Shown piece by piece: positions 1 through 6,477 of a stretch of DNA of 9,993 bases (the first letter of the stretch is position 1; each line of letters opens with the position of its first letter). The stretch is from DATNBT01 sp964579765. GTDB lineage: Bacteria > Acidobacteriota > Vicinamibacteria > Vicinamibacterales > CAVVIG01. A model generated the notes under the pieces. It saw only the letters and a program-made list of their open reading frames with translations, searched no databases and was not told the origin of the DNA. The stretch is taken from contig CAZOIK010000379.1 in the NCBI GenBank assembly GCA_964579765.1, positions 1-9,993 on the forward strand. Reading direction: 5' to 3'. A program made the position numbers and the translations under genes.

Positions 1-3000
1 GAGGATTGGCGGGTCCACCGGCTCGGCTTCCTGGCGCAGGCGCGCCAGCGACCGCCGGCGGAGTTGACGCAGCACACCCGCGTCGGTCCACTCGCGCGAG
101 AGGCCGCCGGGACGGAACTCGCCTTCGACGAGGGCGCCGCCCGAGGCGAGCCCGACCAGTGCGGCTTCGGCCTCCGCCGCGCCGATGCAGAACCGGGCGG
201 CGAGCTCGGCGGGCGTGAACGGGGCGTGCGTGCGCGCGTACCGCCGGATCAGGTTTTCGAGCGGACGATCCGCCGGGCCGAGCAGCGACGGCGGAAGGCC
301 GGGCGGCAGCGCGGCGCCCAGTGCGTCGCGGTAGCGGGCGGCGTCCTCGACGGCGACATAGCGCTCTTCGCCGGCGATGTGCACGACGAGCGCGCGCCCC
401 TGCCTCACGAGCGCGTCGGCGCTGCCGGCGACGTCGGCCGAGACGGTCCGCTCGGCGATCTCGCCGCGCGAGAGATCGCCGATCGCGAGCAGCAGGTCGT
501 GGACGCCGTCCGCGCTCTTCGCCTGGAAGCCTGGCGCGAGCCGCTGCAGCTCGCGCTCGAGCGCGTCGATCGAGGCCGCATCGAGCAGCTCGCGCAGCTC
601 GGCGTCGCCGATGATCTCGCGCAGCTGCGCCTGGTCCACGGCGAGCGCCTGCGCGCGGCGCTCGGCCAGCGGCGCGTCGCCGTCGTAGAGGAAGCTCGCG
701 ACGTAGCTGAAGAGCAGCGAGGCCGCGAACGGCGAGGGATGCTCCGAGTTGACGGTCGCCACGCGGATCTTCGTGCTGCTGATGTCGGCCAGCGTCGAGA
801 CGAGCGCGGGCATGTCGAAGAAGTCGCGCAAGCACTCGCGGTAGGTCTCGAGGAGCACGGGAAACGAGCCGTACTTGGACGCGACCGCCAGCAAGTCGGA
901 CGCTTTCTTGCGCTGCTGCCACAGCGGCGCGCGCATGCCGGGACGCCGCTTCGGCAGCAGGAGCGAGCGCGCGGCGTTCTCGCGAAATTTCGCCGCGAAG
1001 AGCGCCGTCGCGCCGAGCTGGCGGATGACGAGCGCCTGCGCCTCGTCGGGCGCCGGCAGCAGCAGGCGGACGTCGGGCGGTTCGTCCACGTCCGGAAACC
1101 GCACGACGAACCCGTCGTCTCCCCACAGGGTTTCGACGTCCACGCCGCGCTCCTCGCGGATTTTCGCGGCCGCCGCCATCGCCCATGGCGCGTGGACGCG
1201 CCCGCCGCGCGGCGAGAGCACGCACACGCGCCAGTCGCCGAGCTCGTCGCGCACGCGCTCGACGAGCACCGTCCCCGCGTCGGGCACCACGCCGGCGGCG
1301 GCCTTCTGATCCTGCAGGTACTGCAGCAGGTTCTCCGCGGCAGGCTGGTCGAGGTCGTGCTCGCGCGTGAGCCGGTCGATGGCCGCGGCCGGCGGCAGCC
1401 TCAGCAGATCGCGCACGAGGCGTCCGATGGCCAGGCCGAATTCGAGCGGGCGGCCGCTCTGATCGCCCTTCCAGAACGGCATCTTGCCCGGCTCGCCCGG
1501 CGCCGGCGACACGAGCACGCGGTCGTGCGTGATCTCTTCGACGCGCCACGACGAGGCGCCGAGCACGAACGTCTCGCCGACGTGCGTCTCGAAGACCATC
1601 TCCTCGTCGAGCTCGCCGACGCGCGCGGCCCGATGCGCGGCGCCGAGGAGGAACACGCCGAAGAGGCCGCGATCGGGAATCGTCCCGCCGTTGATCACCG
1701 CCACGCGCTTCGCGCCTTCGCGTCCGCTGACGCGCCCGCGCGCGCGGTCCCAGGTGATGCGTGGCCGCAGCTCGGCGAACTCGTCCGACGGGTAGCGGCC
1801 CGAGAGCATGTCGAGCACGCCTTCAAACGCCCCGCGCCCGAGCTCGGCGCACGGCGCGGCGCGCCTGATCGTCGCGAAGAGCTCGTCGATCGCCCAGTCG
1901 TCCATCGCCGCCATAGCGACGACCTGCTGCGCGACGATGTCGAGCGGGTTGCGGGGATAGCGGGTGGCTTCGACGGCGCCGTCGTGCATGGCCTTGGCGG
2001 CCGCGGCGCACGCGACGAGGTCGCCGCGGAATTTCGGGAACACGACGCCCTCGCTGACCGCGTTCACCTGATGGCCGCCGCGGCCGATGCGCTGCAGGCC
2101 GCTCGCGACCGACGGCGGCGCTTCGATCTGCACGACCAGGTCGATGGCGCCCATGTCGATGCCGAGCTCGAGCGACGAGGTCGCCACGAGCGCGCGCAGG
2201 GCGCCGGCCTTGAGCAGCTCTTCCACCTCGACGCGCTGCTCGCGCGCGATCGAGCCGTGGTGCGAGCGCACGAGCGTCTCGCCGGCGAGCTCGTTGAGCG
2301 CGCCGGCCAGCCGCTCGGCCAGCCGGCGGCTGTTGACGAAGATGAGCGTCGAGGTGTGCGCCCGAATCAGCTCGAGCAGCCGCGGATGAATCGCCGCCCA
2401 GATTGACGGCCGCGCGTCCCCGACCGACGCCGGGCCGCTCGGAATCTCGTCGGCGGTCGTCAGCTTCGCCATGTCCTCGACCGGGACCTGGATGCTCAGC
2501 GCGAGCGGCTTCTTGTGTCCCGCATCGACGATCGTGACGGCCCGGTAGCGGACGGGGCCTTTGTGGGATTCAAATTCGTGATCGATCTCAGATTCGACGT
2601 TTTCGGTTTCGTAGCGCGGGCCTTTCAGGCCCGCGGAGCCGCGACCCTGAAAGGATCGCGCGACGACGTCTGCCCCTCCCAGAAACCGGGCGACCTCATC
2701 GAGGGGGCGCTGCGTCGCGGACAAGCCGATGCGCTGCGGCGGCGTCGCGCACAACGCGCCGAGCCGCTCGAGCGAGAGCATCAGGTGGGCGCCGCGCTTG
2801 GTCGGGACGAGCGCATGGATCTCGTCGATGATGACCGTGTCGATCGAGCGCAGTGTTTCGCGGGCGTTCGACGTCAGAAGTAAATAGAGCGATTCCGGCG
2901 TCGTAATGAGGATATCGGCAGGTTCACGCAGAAATCTGGCGCGCTCGCGCTGCGGGGTGTCGCCGGTGCGAATGGCGATCGCGGGCCGGACATATGTATC

Positions 3001-3324
3001 GCCGCGCTCTTCGGCCACCTGCCCGATACCGTCGAGCGGTACGCGCAGGTTCCGTTCGACGTCAACCGCGAGTGCTTTGAGCGGCGACACGTACAGCACG
3101 CGGCACCGCGCAGACTTGGCGGGGACGGGCGCGAACATCAGACGATCGAGGCACCAGAGAAAGGCCGTCAGCGTTTTTCCGCTGCCGGTCGGCGAGAGGA
3201 TCAGCGTTGAGTCGCCGCGTGCGATGGCGGGCCACCCGAGCCGCTGCGGGCGCGTCGGCGCCTCGAACGATCGCGTGAACCACGTGTGAACCGCGGGATG
3301 GAACGGATCGAGCGGCTCGGACAC
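1..3324 (-). CDS. lhr: Lhr-family ATP-dependent helicase (N-terminal 1108 residues, gene runs off left edge)
   Basis: Superfamily 2 DNA/RNA helicase of the Lhr (large helicase-related) family, whose studied members are 3'-to-5' ATP-dependent translocases linked to DNA repair. The minus-strand frame is open from 3324 to base 1 with no stop, so the C-terminus is missing. Visible motifs are Walker A SPTGSGKT (residues 44-51), the Walker B box DEIH (167-170), SAT (202-204), LELGID (385-390) and motif VI QRIGRGGH (411-418). A family-typical segment begins WQQRKKASDLL at residue 802 and continues YGSFPVLLETYREC (about 818-831). Lhr proteins are usually about 1400-1500 residues, so the helicase core and the start of the C-terminal part are present. 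The start is GTG at 3324, because an in-frame TAA lies just upstream; TTG at 3327 is the only alternative. There is no strong ribosome binding site. Oddity: about 30-35 extra residues, including palindrome-derived sequence, lie after the SAT motif, near residues 220-255. The family call is firm; the cellular role is inferred. Confidence 0.93.
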   Translation of the reverse strand, partial: MSEPLDPFHPAVHTWFTRSFEAPTRPQRLGWPAIARGDSTLILSPTGSGKTLTAFLWCLDRLMFAPVPAKSARCRVLYVSPLKALAVDVERNLRVPLDGIGQVAEERGDTYVRPAIAIRTGDTPQRERARFLREPADILITTPESLYLLLTSNARETLRSIDTVIIDEIHALVPTKRGAHLMLSLERLGALCATPPQRIGLSATQRPLDEVARFLGGADVVARSFQGRGSAGLKGPRYETENVESEIDHEFESHKGPVRYRAVTIVDAGHKKPLALSIQVPVEDMAKLTTADEIPSGPASVGDARPSIWAAIHPRLLELIRAHTSTLIFVNSRRLAERLAGALNELAGETLVRSHHGSIAREQRVEVEELLKAGALRALVATSSLELGIDMGAIDLVVQIEAPPSVASGLQRIGRGGHQVNAVSEGVVFPKFRGDLVACAAAAKAMHDGAVEATRYPRNPLDIVAQQVVAMAAMDDWAIDELFATIRRAAPCAELGRGAFEGVLDMLSGRYPSDEFAELRPRITWDRARGRVSGREGAKRVAVINGGTIPDRGLFGVFLLGAAHRAARVGELDEEMVFETHVGETFVLGASSWRVEEITHDRVLVSPAPGEPGKMPFWKGDQSGRPLEFGLAIGRLVRDLLRLPPAAAIDRLTREHDLDQPAAENLLQYLQDQKAAAGVVPDAGTVLVERVRDELGDWRVCVLSPRGGRVHAPWAMAAAAKIREERGVDVETLWGDDGFVVRFPDVDEPPDVRLLLPAPDEAQALVIRQLGATALFAAKFRENAARSLLLPKRRPGMRAPLWQQRKKASDLLAVASKYGSFPVLLETYRECLRDFFDMPALVSTLADISSTKIRVATVNSEHPSPFAASLLFSYVASFLYDGDAPLAERRAQALAVDQAQLREIIGDAELRELLDAASIDALERELQRLAPGFQAKSADGVHDLLLAIGDLSRGEIAERTVSADVAGSADALVRQGRALVVHIAGEERYVAVEDAARYRDALGAALPPGLPPSLLGPADRPLENLIRRYARTHAPFTPAELAARFCIGAAEAEAALVGLASGGALVEGEFRPGGLSREWTDAGVLRQLRRRSLARLRQEAEPVDPPIL
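2611..2660. repeat. REP-like palindrome pair inside lhr
   Basis: A perfect 9-bp stem (2615-2623 pairing with 2627-2635, three-base loop TTC) is preceded by GTAGC and followed by GGAGC. Immediately after it, 2640-2647 pairs with 2653-2660 with one mismatch around the loop TGAAA, the complement of TTTCA. This second hairpin therefore looks like a degenerate unit in the opposite orientation. It is one of three copies of the same palindrome design in the window. It lies within the helicase coding frame without introducing a stop (residues about 222-238). That the element is mobile is inferred from its resemblance to REP/BIME-type repeats; no tyrosine transposase (RAYT) is seen here. Confidence 0.6.
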
Positions 3325-3353
3325 CAAAGCATCTTACTTATAATGTGAGTCAT
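3325..3353. promoter_or_regulatory. Divergent promoter region between lhr and the small plus-strand gene
   Basis: This short AT-rich gap separates two divergently read genes. It contains a consensus -10 hexamer TATAAT at 3339-3344 on the plus strand, and its core TTATAA (3338-3343) is self-complementary, so a TATAAG hexamer reads on the minus strand at 3342-3337. No TTGACA-like -35 box is visible on either side. With normal spacing, plus-strand transcription would start near 3351 and minus-strand transcription near 3330, a few bases before each start codon. Both mRNAs would then be nearly leaderless, which fits the lack of ribosome binding sites. Promoter function is inferred. Confidence 0.45.
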
Positions 3354-3623
3354 ATGGGCGACGCTGGCGAAGGATTGATCGATCAGGACTCGCGCATTCA
3401 GGAGCGCATGGAAGAACTCGAGCGCGAGCGCGCGAAAGCGCAGACGCGGGACGTCCGCAATCCCGAAACCGTGCGCGCGCTCGAGAGCCTCAGGCTGGCG
3501 CGCACCGAGCTCGAACGTCAGCTGGCGACGACGACGCACGAGCGGCGGCGCGATTCGATCGGCCAGGCGATGGCCGAGCTCGATCGGCGCATCAGGGAAA
3601 CCAGCGCGCAGTTGTCGGCGTAA
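3354..3623 (+). CDS. Small charged helical (probable coiled-coil) protein of unknown function
   Basis: I do not recognise this 89-residue protein. It is very rich in Glu, Arg, Ala, Leu and Gln, has no cysteine, no membrane segment and no signal peptide. Most of it (about residues 10-87) shows spaced Leu/Met/Ile positions among charged residues, as in RMEELERERAKAQ and LRLARTELERQL, which suggests one or two long amphipathic helices forming a coiled coil. It starts at ATG 3354. A GTG at 3345 in the same frame would add three residues, but it directly abuts the TATAAT hexamer and would precede the expected transcription start. The gene diverges from lhr and converges with the glycosyltransferase gene; a palindrome lies eight bases past its stop. 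That it is a real gene is supported by its start next to a promoter-like hexamer, by no annotated gene opposing it, and by a protein composition unlike a random shadow frame. No function can be assigned. Confidence 0.6.
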   Translation: MGDAGEGLIDQDSRIQERMEELERERAKAQTRDVRNPETVRALESLRLARTELERQLATTTHERRRDSIGQAMAELDRRIRETSAQLSA

Positions 3624-3630
3624 TCCGTCT

Positions 3631-3655
3631 CGTCCGCCTCAAGGCGGACGCTACG
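3631..3655. repeat. REP-like palindrome overlapping the glycosyltransferase stop codon
   Basis: A perfect 9-bp stem, 3631-3639 pairing with 3642-3650, has a two-base loop. On the minus strand it reads GTAGC followed by the stem, matching the GTAGC-stem layout of the copy in lhr. The TAG within GTAGC (3653-3651, minus strand) is the stop codon of the glycosyltransferase. The element fills the gap between two converging genes. It could act as a transcript-end structure, but there is no T-run on either side, so it is not a standard intrinsic terminator. Confidence 0.65.
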
Positions 3656-4931
3656 TACTGAAATCCAGCTTCACGCCAATCTCGCGGGCGATCGCCATGG
3701 CGTGCCCGCTGTGGTCGTCGGTGAGGTGCGCCGGCAGCGTGTCTGTCGCCGGCGCCGGCCGCGCCGCGGCGAGCGCGATCACGCGGCGGTAGTCGTCCGC
3801 CATCAGGCGCACGTCGTGTTCGGCCGCCCAGTACGCGTGCGCGGCCCGGCCCAGACGCTCCCGCAGCGCGGCGTCCTCGGCGAGCCGTGCCATCGTCGCC
3901 ACGAGCGTCGTGTCCTCGTCGAGCAGATCCACGGCGACCGCAATCGGATCGCGCGAACGCCGCGTCGGCTGCCAGGTGCGCGCGTCGATCGCCGGCACGT
4001 CCGCCGTGTGCGGCAGCGACGTGATGATCGTCGGCCGCGACGCCGACAACGATTCGGCCCATGCGCCCGACGTCTCCTCCGCCGTCGGCCACCGCAGCGA
4101 CAGGCTGACATCCGCGGCGGCGAGGTGGTCGGCGATGCGGTCCTCTTCGACGTAGCCGGTCAGGTGCACGCGATCGCCGAGCCGCTGCGCCGCGACGACG
4201 TCGTCGAGACCGGGGAAGCCGTTGCCGCCCGCGATCAACAGGTGCACGTCCGCCCCGCGCGCCACGAGCGTCCCGAGCGCGCGCAGGATCGGCTCGATCC
4301 GCTTCTCGGGCGTGACCAGGCCGAACGCGATGAAGACGACGCTCGAAGCCGGAATGCCGTGCGCGCGGCGGATCGTCTCGCGCGCTCCTTCTGAGGGAAT
4401 CATCGGCGGCACGCCGAGGCGGATTCGCTCGACCTGCGCCGCCGGATACAGCGCACGCAGCTCCTCAGCGACGAACGCGTTGTGCACGGCGACGAGCTTC
4501 GCCGCGTTCACGACGGCGCGGGTCATCGGCCAGAAGTAGAAGGGCGATCCGCGGAGGCCTTCGAGCGCGTAGTCGGCGGCGTCGGGGGCGTCCGGGTGGT
4601 CGTACGCGAACTCGCGGCGATAGTCGTCTCGGCGGCGATGACGGAAGAGCAGCGCCGCGCGGGCGTGGTGGAGGCGCGCGTCGTGCAGCACGACCAGGCC
4701 GGGGGACGTGAACATGTACGGCCACATGTAGTCGTGCCACTCCGAGTTGCCGAGCTGATAGACCACGAGATCGTACGGGTGGCGGCGCCGCCAGGCGAAC
4801 TCGTGCGCATTCGACGCGGTGAAGCGGTCGATCTCGTCGCCGGCCGCGTCGAGCAGCGGCAGGATGTCAGCGCTGTAACCGGCGATGCCGGTCAGCGCGG
4901 GCGGGAGCGGCGAGAACCAGGCGAGTCGCAT
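3651..4931 (-). CDS. GT4-type (GT-B fold) glycosyltransferase, group 1
   Basis: This cytoplasmic glycosyltransferase of 426 residues probably transfers a sugar from a nucleotide-sugar donor to a glycan or lipid acceptor; donor and acceptor cannot be told from the sequence. The N-terminus MRLAWFSPLPPALTGIAGYS is a typical first strand and glycine-rich loop of the GT-B fold. The second Rossmann half contains FGLVTPEKRIEPIL, with K210 at the expected donor-phosphate position, and an EX7E-type motif with E285 and E293 in the stretch AEETSGAWAESLSAS. There are no membrane segments. ATG at 4931 is chosen because it begins the family's first beta strand; an in-frame ATG at 4964 would add eleven atypical residues. 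No ribosome binding site precedes it. The gene reads away from nuoA and converges with the small gene. No other polysaccharide gene lies beside it, so its pathway is unknown. The stop codon is contributed by a palindromic repeat. Confidence 0.88.
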   Translation of the reverse strand: MRLAWFSPLPPALTGIAGYSADILPLLDAAGDEIDRFTASNAHEFAWRRRHPYDLVVYQLGNSEWHDYMWPYMFTSPGLVVLHDARLHHARAALLFRHRRRDDYRREFAYDHPDAPDAADYALEGLRGSPFYFWPMTRAVVNAAKLVAVHNAFVAEELRALYPAAQVERIRLGVPPMIPSEGARETIRRAHGIPASSVVFIAFGLVTPEKRIEPILRALGTLVARGADVHLLIAGGNGFPGLDDVVAAQRLGDRVHLTGYVEEDRIADHLAAADVSLSLRWPTAEETSGAWAESLSASRPTIITSLPHTADVPAIDARTWQPTRRSRDPIAVAVDLLDEDTTLVATMARLAEDAALRERLGRAAHAYWAAEHDVRLMADDYRRVIALAAARPAPATDTLPAHLTDDHSGHAMAIAREIGVKLDFST

Positions 4932-4942
4932 TGGGTGGAAAA

Positions 4943-4961
4943 CTATCGTAATCCGCGATAG
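4943..4961. promoter_or_regulatory. Inverted repeat between the glycosyltransferase gene and nuoA
   Basis: CTATCG (4943-4948) and CGATAG (4956-4961) form a 6-bp inverted repeat around seven bases. It lies in the only non-coding stretch between the divergent glycosyltransferase and nuo genes, so it is well placed to be an operator or part of a promoter. A TAGCAT hexamer (4959-4964) could be a weak -10 for nuo, but no well-spaced -35 is evident. Its function is inferred only from position and symmetry. Confidence 0.3.
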
Positions 4962-4970
4962 CATTACCGA

Positions 4971-4996
4971 ATGCTTGTGGCTTCGTTCACAAGCAT
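4971..4996 (+). promoter_or_regulatory. Hairpin in the probable nuoA leader
   Basis: A perfect 9-bp inverted repeat, ATGCTTGTG (4971-4979) and CACAAGCAT (4988-4996), encloses eight bases. If nuoA starts at 5019 the structure lies wholly in the 5' leader, 22 bases before the start codon, where it could act as an RNA stem-loop or a protein-binding palindrome. A pyrimidine-rich tract follows (5004-5013) but is not a pure T-run. If translation instead began at ATG 4971, the start codon would sit inside the stem. Confidence 0.45.
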
Positions 4997-5018
4997 CAAC
5001 GTCACCTTTCTTTTGACC

Positions 5019-5423
5019 ATGCAGGGCTGGCTCTCCATCCTCATCATGATCGCGCTGGGCGCAGGGTTCGCGCTCGTGTCGGTCGTCTTGTCCGGCCTGT
5101 TCGGCCCGCGCAAACCGACGCCCGAGAAGAGCGCGCCATACGAGTGCGGTATGCCGGCCGTGGGGGACGCCCGCGAGCGTCAGTCGGTGAAGTTCTACCT
5201 CGTCGCAATGATCTTTTTACTCTTCGACATCGAGGTCGCCTTCCTCTATCCATGGGCGATGGCGCTCCGCGATCTCGGATGGGCGGGGTTCGTGCAGGTG
5301 CTGCTCTTCATGGCGCTGCTGCTGGCCGGCTACGTGTACGTCTGGCGCAAAGGCGCGCTCGACTGGGGCATCGACAAGGGCAAAGGGCAGCGGGCACACG
5401 GCACAGGCCAGAGGGCGGCGTAG
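5019..5423 (+). CDS. nuoA: NADH-quinone oxidoreductase subunit A
   Basis: Membrane subunit of complex I, located next to NuoH and NuoJ at the quinone channel. The 134-residue product has three hydrophobic helices (about residues 4-28, 58-81 and 90-109). It carries the family hallmarks PYECG (40-44), part of the flexible loop near the quinone site, and FDIEVAFLYPWA (69-80) with the conserved acidic D70 and E72. ATG 5019 gives the usual N-terminus and length; ATG 4971 in frame would add 16 residues unlike other NuoA proteins and would start inside a hairpin. Neither has a clear ribosome binding site. After the conserved core, the C-terminus carries a low-complexity tail, GKGQRAHGTGQRAA (121-134), in which GQRA occurs twice. 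This is the first gene of the operon; the stop is four bases before nuoB. Confidence 0.93.
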   Translation: MQGWLSILIMIALGAGFALVSVVLSGLFGPRKPTPEKSAPYECGMPAVGDARERQSVKFYLVAMIFLLFDIEVAFLYPWAMALRDLGWAGFVQVLLFMALLLAGYVYVWRKGALDWGIDKGKGQRAHGTGQRAA

Positions 5424-5427
5424 CACT

Positions 5428-5898
5428 ATGGGCATCGAAGCGGAATACGAGATCCCCGTCCTCACCACCACGGTCGAGAAGATGGTGCAGTGGGCGCGTC
5501 GATCGTCGATCTGGCCGGTCACCTTCGGCCTCGCGTGCTGCGCGATCGAGATGATGGCGATGAGCTGCAGCCGGTACGACATCGCGCGCTTCGGCGCCGA
5601 GGTCTTCCGCGGCAGCCCGCGCCAGTCAGACCTGATGATCGTCGCCGGCCGGCTCTCGCGGAAGATGGCGCCCGCGCTCCGGCGCATCTACGACCAGATG
5701 CCGGAGCCGAAGTGGGTCATCTCGATGGGCGCGTGCGCGTCCATCGGCGGCGTGTTCGACAACTACGCCATCGTCCAGGGCGTCGATCAGGTGGTTCCGG
5801 TTGACGTCTACGTGCCCGGCTGCCCGCCCCGTCCCGAATCGCTCATCTACGGCATCGTCGAGCTGCAGCGCAAGATCGCCGAGCAGCGCCTCTCCTAA
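5428..5898 (+). CDS. nuoB: NADH-quinone oxidoreductase subunit B (cluster N2 subunit)
   Basis: This 156-residue subunit of the connecting (Q) module carries the terminal 4Fe-4S cluster N2, which passes electrons to quinone. All four ligands are visible: the tandem pair C37-C38 in FGLACCAIEMM, C103 in SMGACASIGG and C132 in VPGCPPRPE. Their spacing (66 and 29 residues) matches the family. The segment RYDIARFGAEVFRGSPRQSD (49-68) is also characteristic. The protein is compact, lacking the long N-terminal extension of some homologues. The start ATG at 5428 lies four bases after the nuoA stop, with a weak GAGGG about twelve bases upstream. The stop TAA directly abuts the nuoC start. Confidence 0.97.
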   Translation: MGIEAEYEIPVLTTTVEKMVQWARRSSIWPVTFGLACCAIEMMAMSCSRYDIARFGAEVFRGSPRQSDLMIVAGRLSRKMAPALRRIYDQMPEPKWVISMGACASIGGVFDNYAIVQGVDQVVPVDVYVPGCPPRPESLIYGIVELQRKIAEQRLS

Positions 5899-6450
5899 AT
5901 GGATCCCGCCGCCCTGATTGCGTCGCTGCAGCAGGCCGTGCCCGGCGCCGGGCTCGAGGCGGCGGCCAGCGTGGATCTGCAGACGACGATCTATGTGACG
6001 CGCGACCATGTGGTGGACGTGGCGCGCGCGCTGCGCGACGCGGCCGATCTGAAGTTCTCGTTCCTCGCCGAGCTGACGGCGGCCGACTACTGGCCGCGCG
6101 AGCCGCGCTTCGAGGTCGTCTACATCCTCGTCTCGCTCGAACTCCGCCAGCGCGTGCGGGTGAAGGTGCGGCTCGACGGCGCGGACGCGCATCTCGCGAC
6201 GGTGACCGGCATCTGGCCCGCGGCCAACTGGCTCGAGCGCGAGGTCTGGGACATGTTCGGCATCGTCTTCGACGGCCATCCCGATCCGCGGCGGCTGCTG
6301 ATGCCGGAGGACTGGGAGGGGTGGCCGCTGCGGAAGGATTCGCCGGTGCAGATCCGCCGGCCCACGTACACGGCGGAGCCGCTGCAGGTGACGCCGGAAG
6401 AGTTCAGAGAGAACGTCGAGCGCGACCGCTTGTCGCGCAAGGATATGTAG
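5899..6450 (+). CDS. nuoC: NADH-quinone oxidoreductase subunit C (30 kDa subunit)
   Basis: This 183-residue subunit of the peripheral arm packs against NuoD and NuoB; it carries no cofactor. The 30-kDa-subunit signature is clear: LEREVWDMFGIVFDGHPDPR followed by RLLMPEDWEGWPLRKDSP (about residues 112-150). NuoC and NuoD are separate genes here, not a fused nuoCD. The start codon immediately follows the nuoB stop without a ribosome binding site, so translation is probably coupled. The tail after the signature, EEFRENVERDRLSRKDM, is a charged extension, and the TAG stop lies in the GTAG flank of a palindromic repeat. Confidence 0.96.
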   Translation: MDPAALIASLQQAVPGAGLEAAASVDLQTTIYVTRDHVVDVARALRDAADLKFSFLAELTAADYWPREPRFEVVYILVSLELRQRVRVKVRLDGADAHLATVTGIWPAANWLEREVWDMFGIVFDGHPDPRRLLMPEDWEGWPLRKDSPVQIRRPTYTAEPLQVTPEEFRENVERDRLSRKDM

Positions 6451-6474
6451 TGCAGGCCTTCAGGCCTGCGTAGC
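6447..6474. repeat. REP-like palindrome between nuoC and nuoD
   Basis: A perfect 8-bp stem, GCAGGCCT (6452-6459) pairing with AGGCCTGC (6462-6469), has a two-base loop and is flanked by GTAGT on the left and GTAGC on the right. The left flank contains the nuoC stop codon. The stem ends eight bases before the nuoD ATG and so occupies the place where a ribosome binding site would normally be. The nearest purine-rich AAGGA (6439-6443) lies on the far side of the hairpin. In an RNA the hairpin would form easily. Confidence 0.7.
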
Positions 6475-6477
6475 ACC

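Noticed and set aside
64..2406. A 780-codon open frame on the plus strand
   Set aside because: It is the antisense shadow of the lhr helicase gene; its translation is Arg/Ala/Glu-rich with no recognisable domain, while the minus strand carries complete helicase motifs. Long antisense frames are expected at this GC content.
3631..3650. Bidirectional intrinsic terminator between converging genes
   Set aside because: The hairpin is strong, but there is no T-run on either side, and the same structure occurs inside a coding region and inside the nuo operon, so it is better explained as a dispersed repeat.
3702..4394. A 230-codon plus-strand open frame
   Set aside because: Antisense to the glycosyltransferase gene, whose EX7E motif and N-terminal GT-B start are clear on the minus strand.
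4971..5018. Upstream nuoA start at ATG 4971
   Set aside because: It would add 16 residues not typical of NuoA and place the start codon inside a perfect hairpin; ATG 5019 gives the family-typical start.
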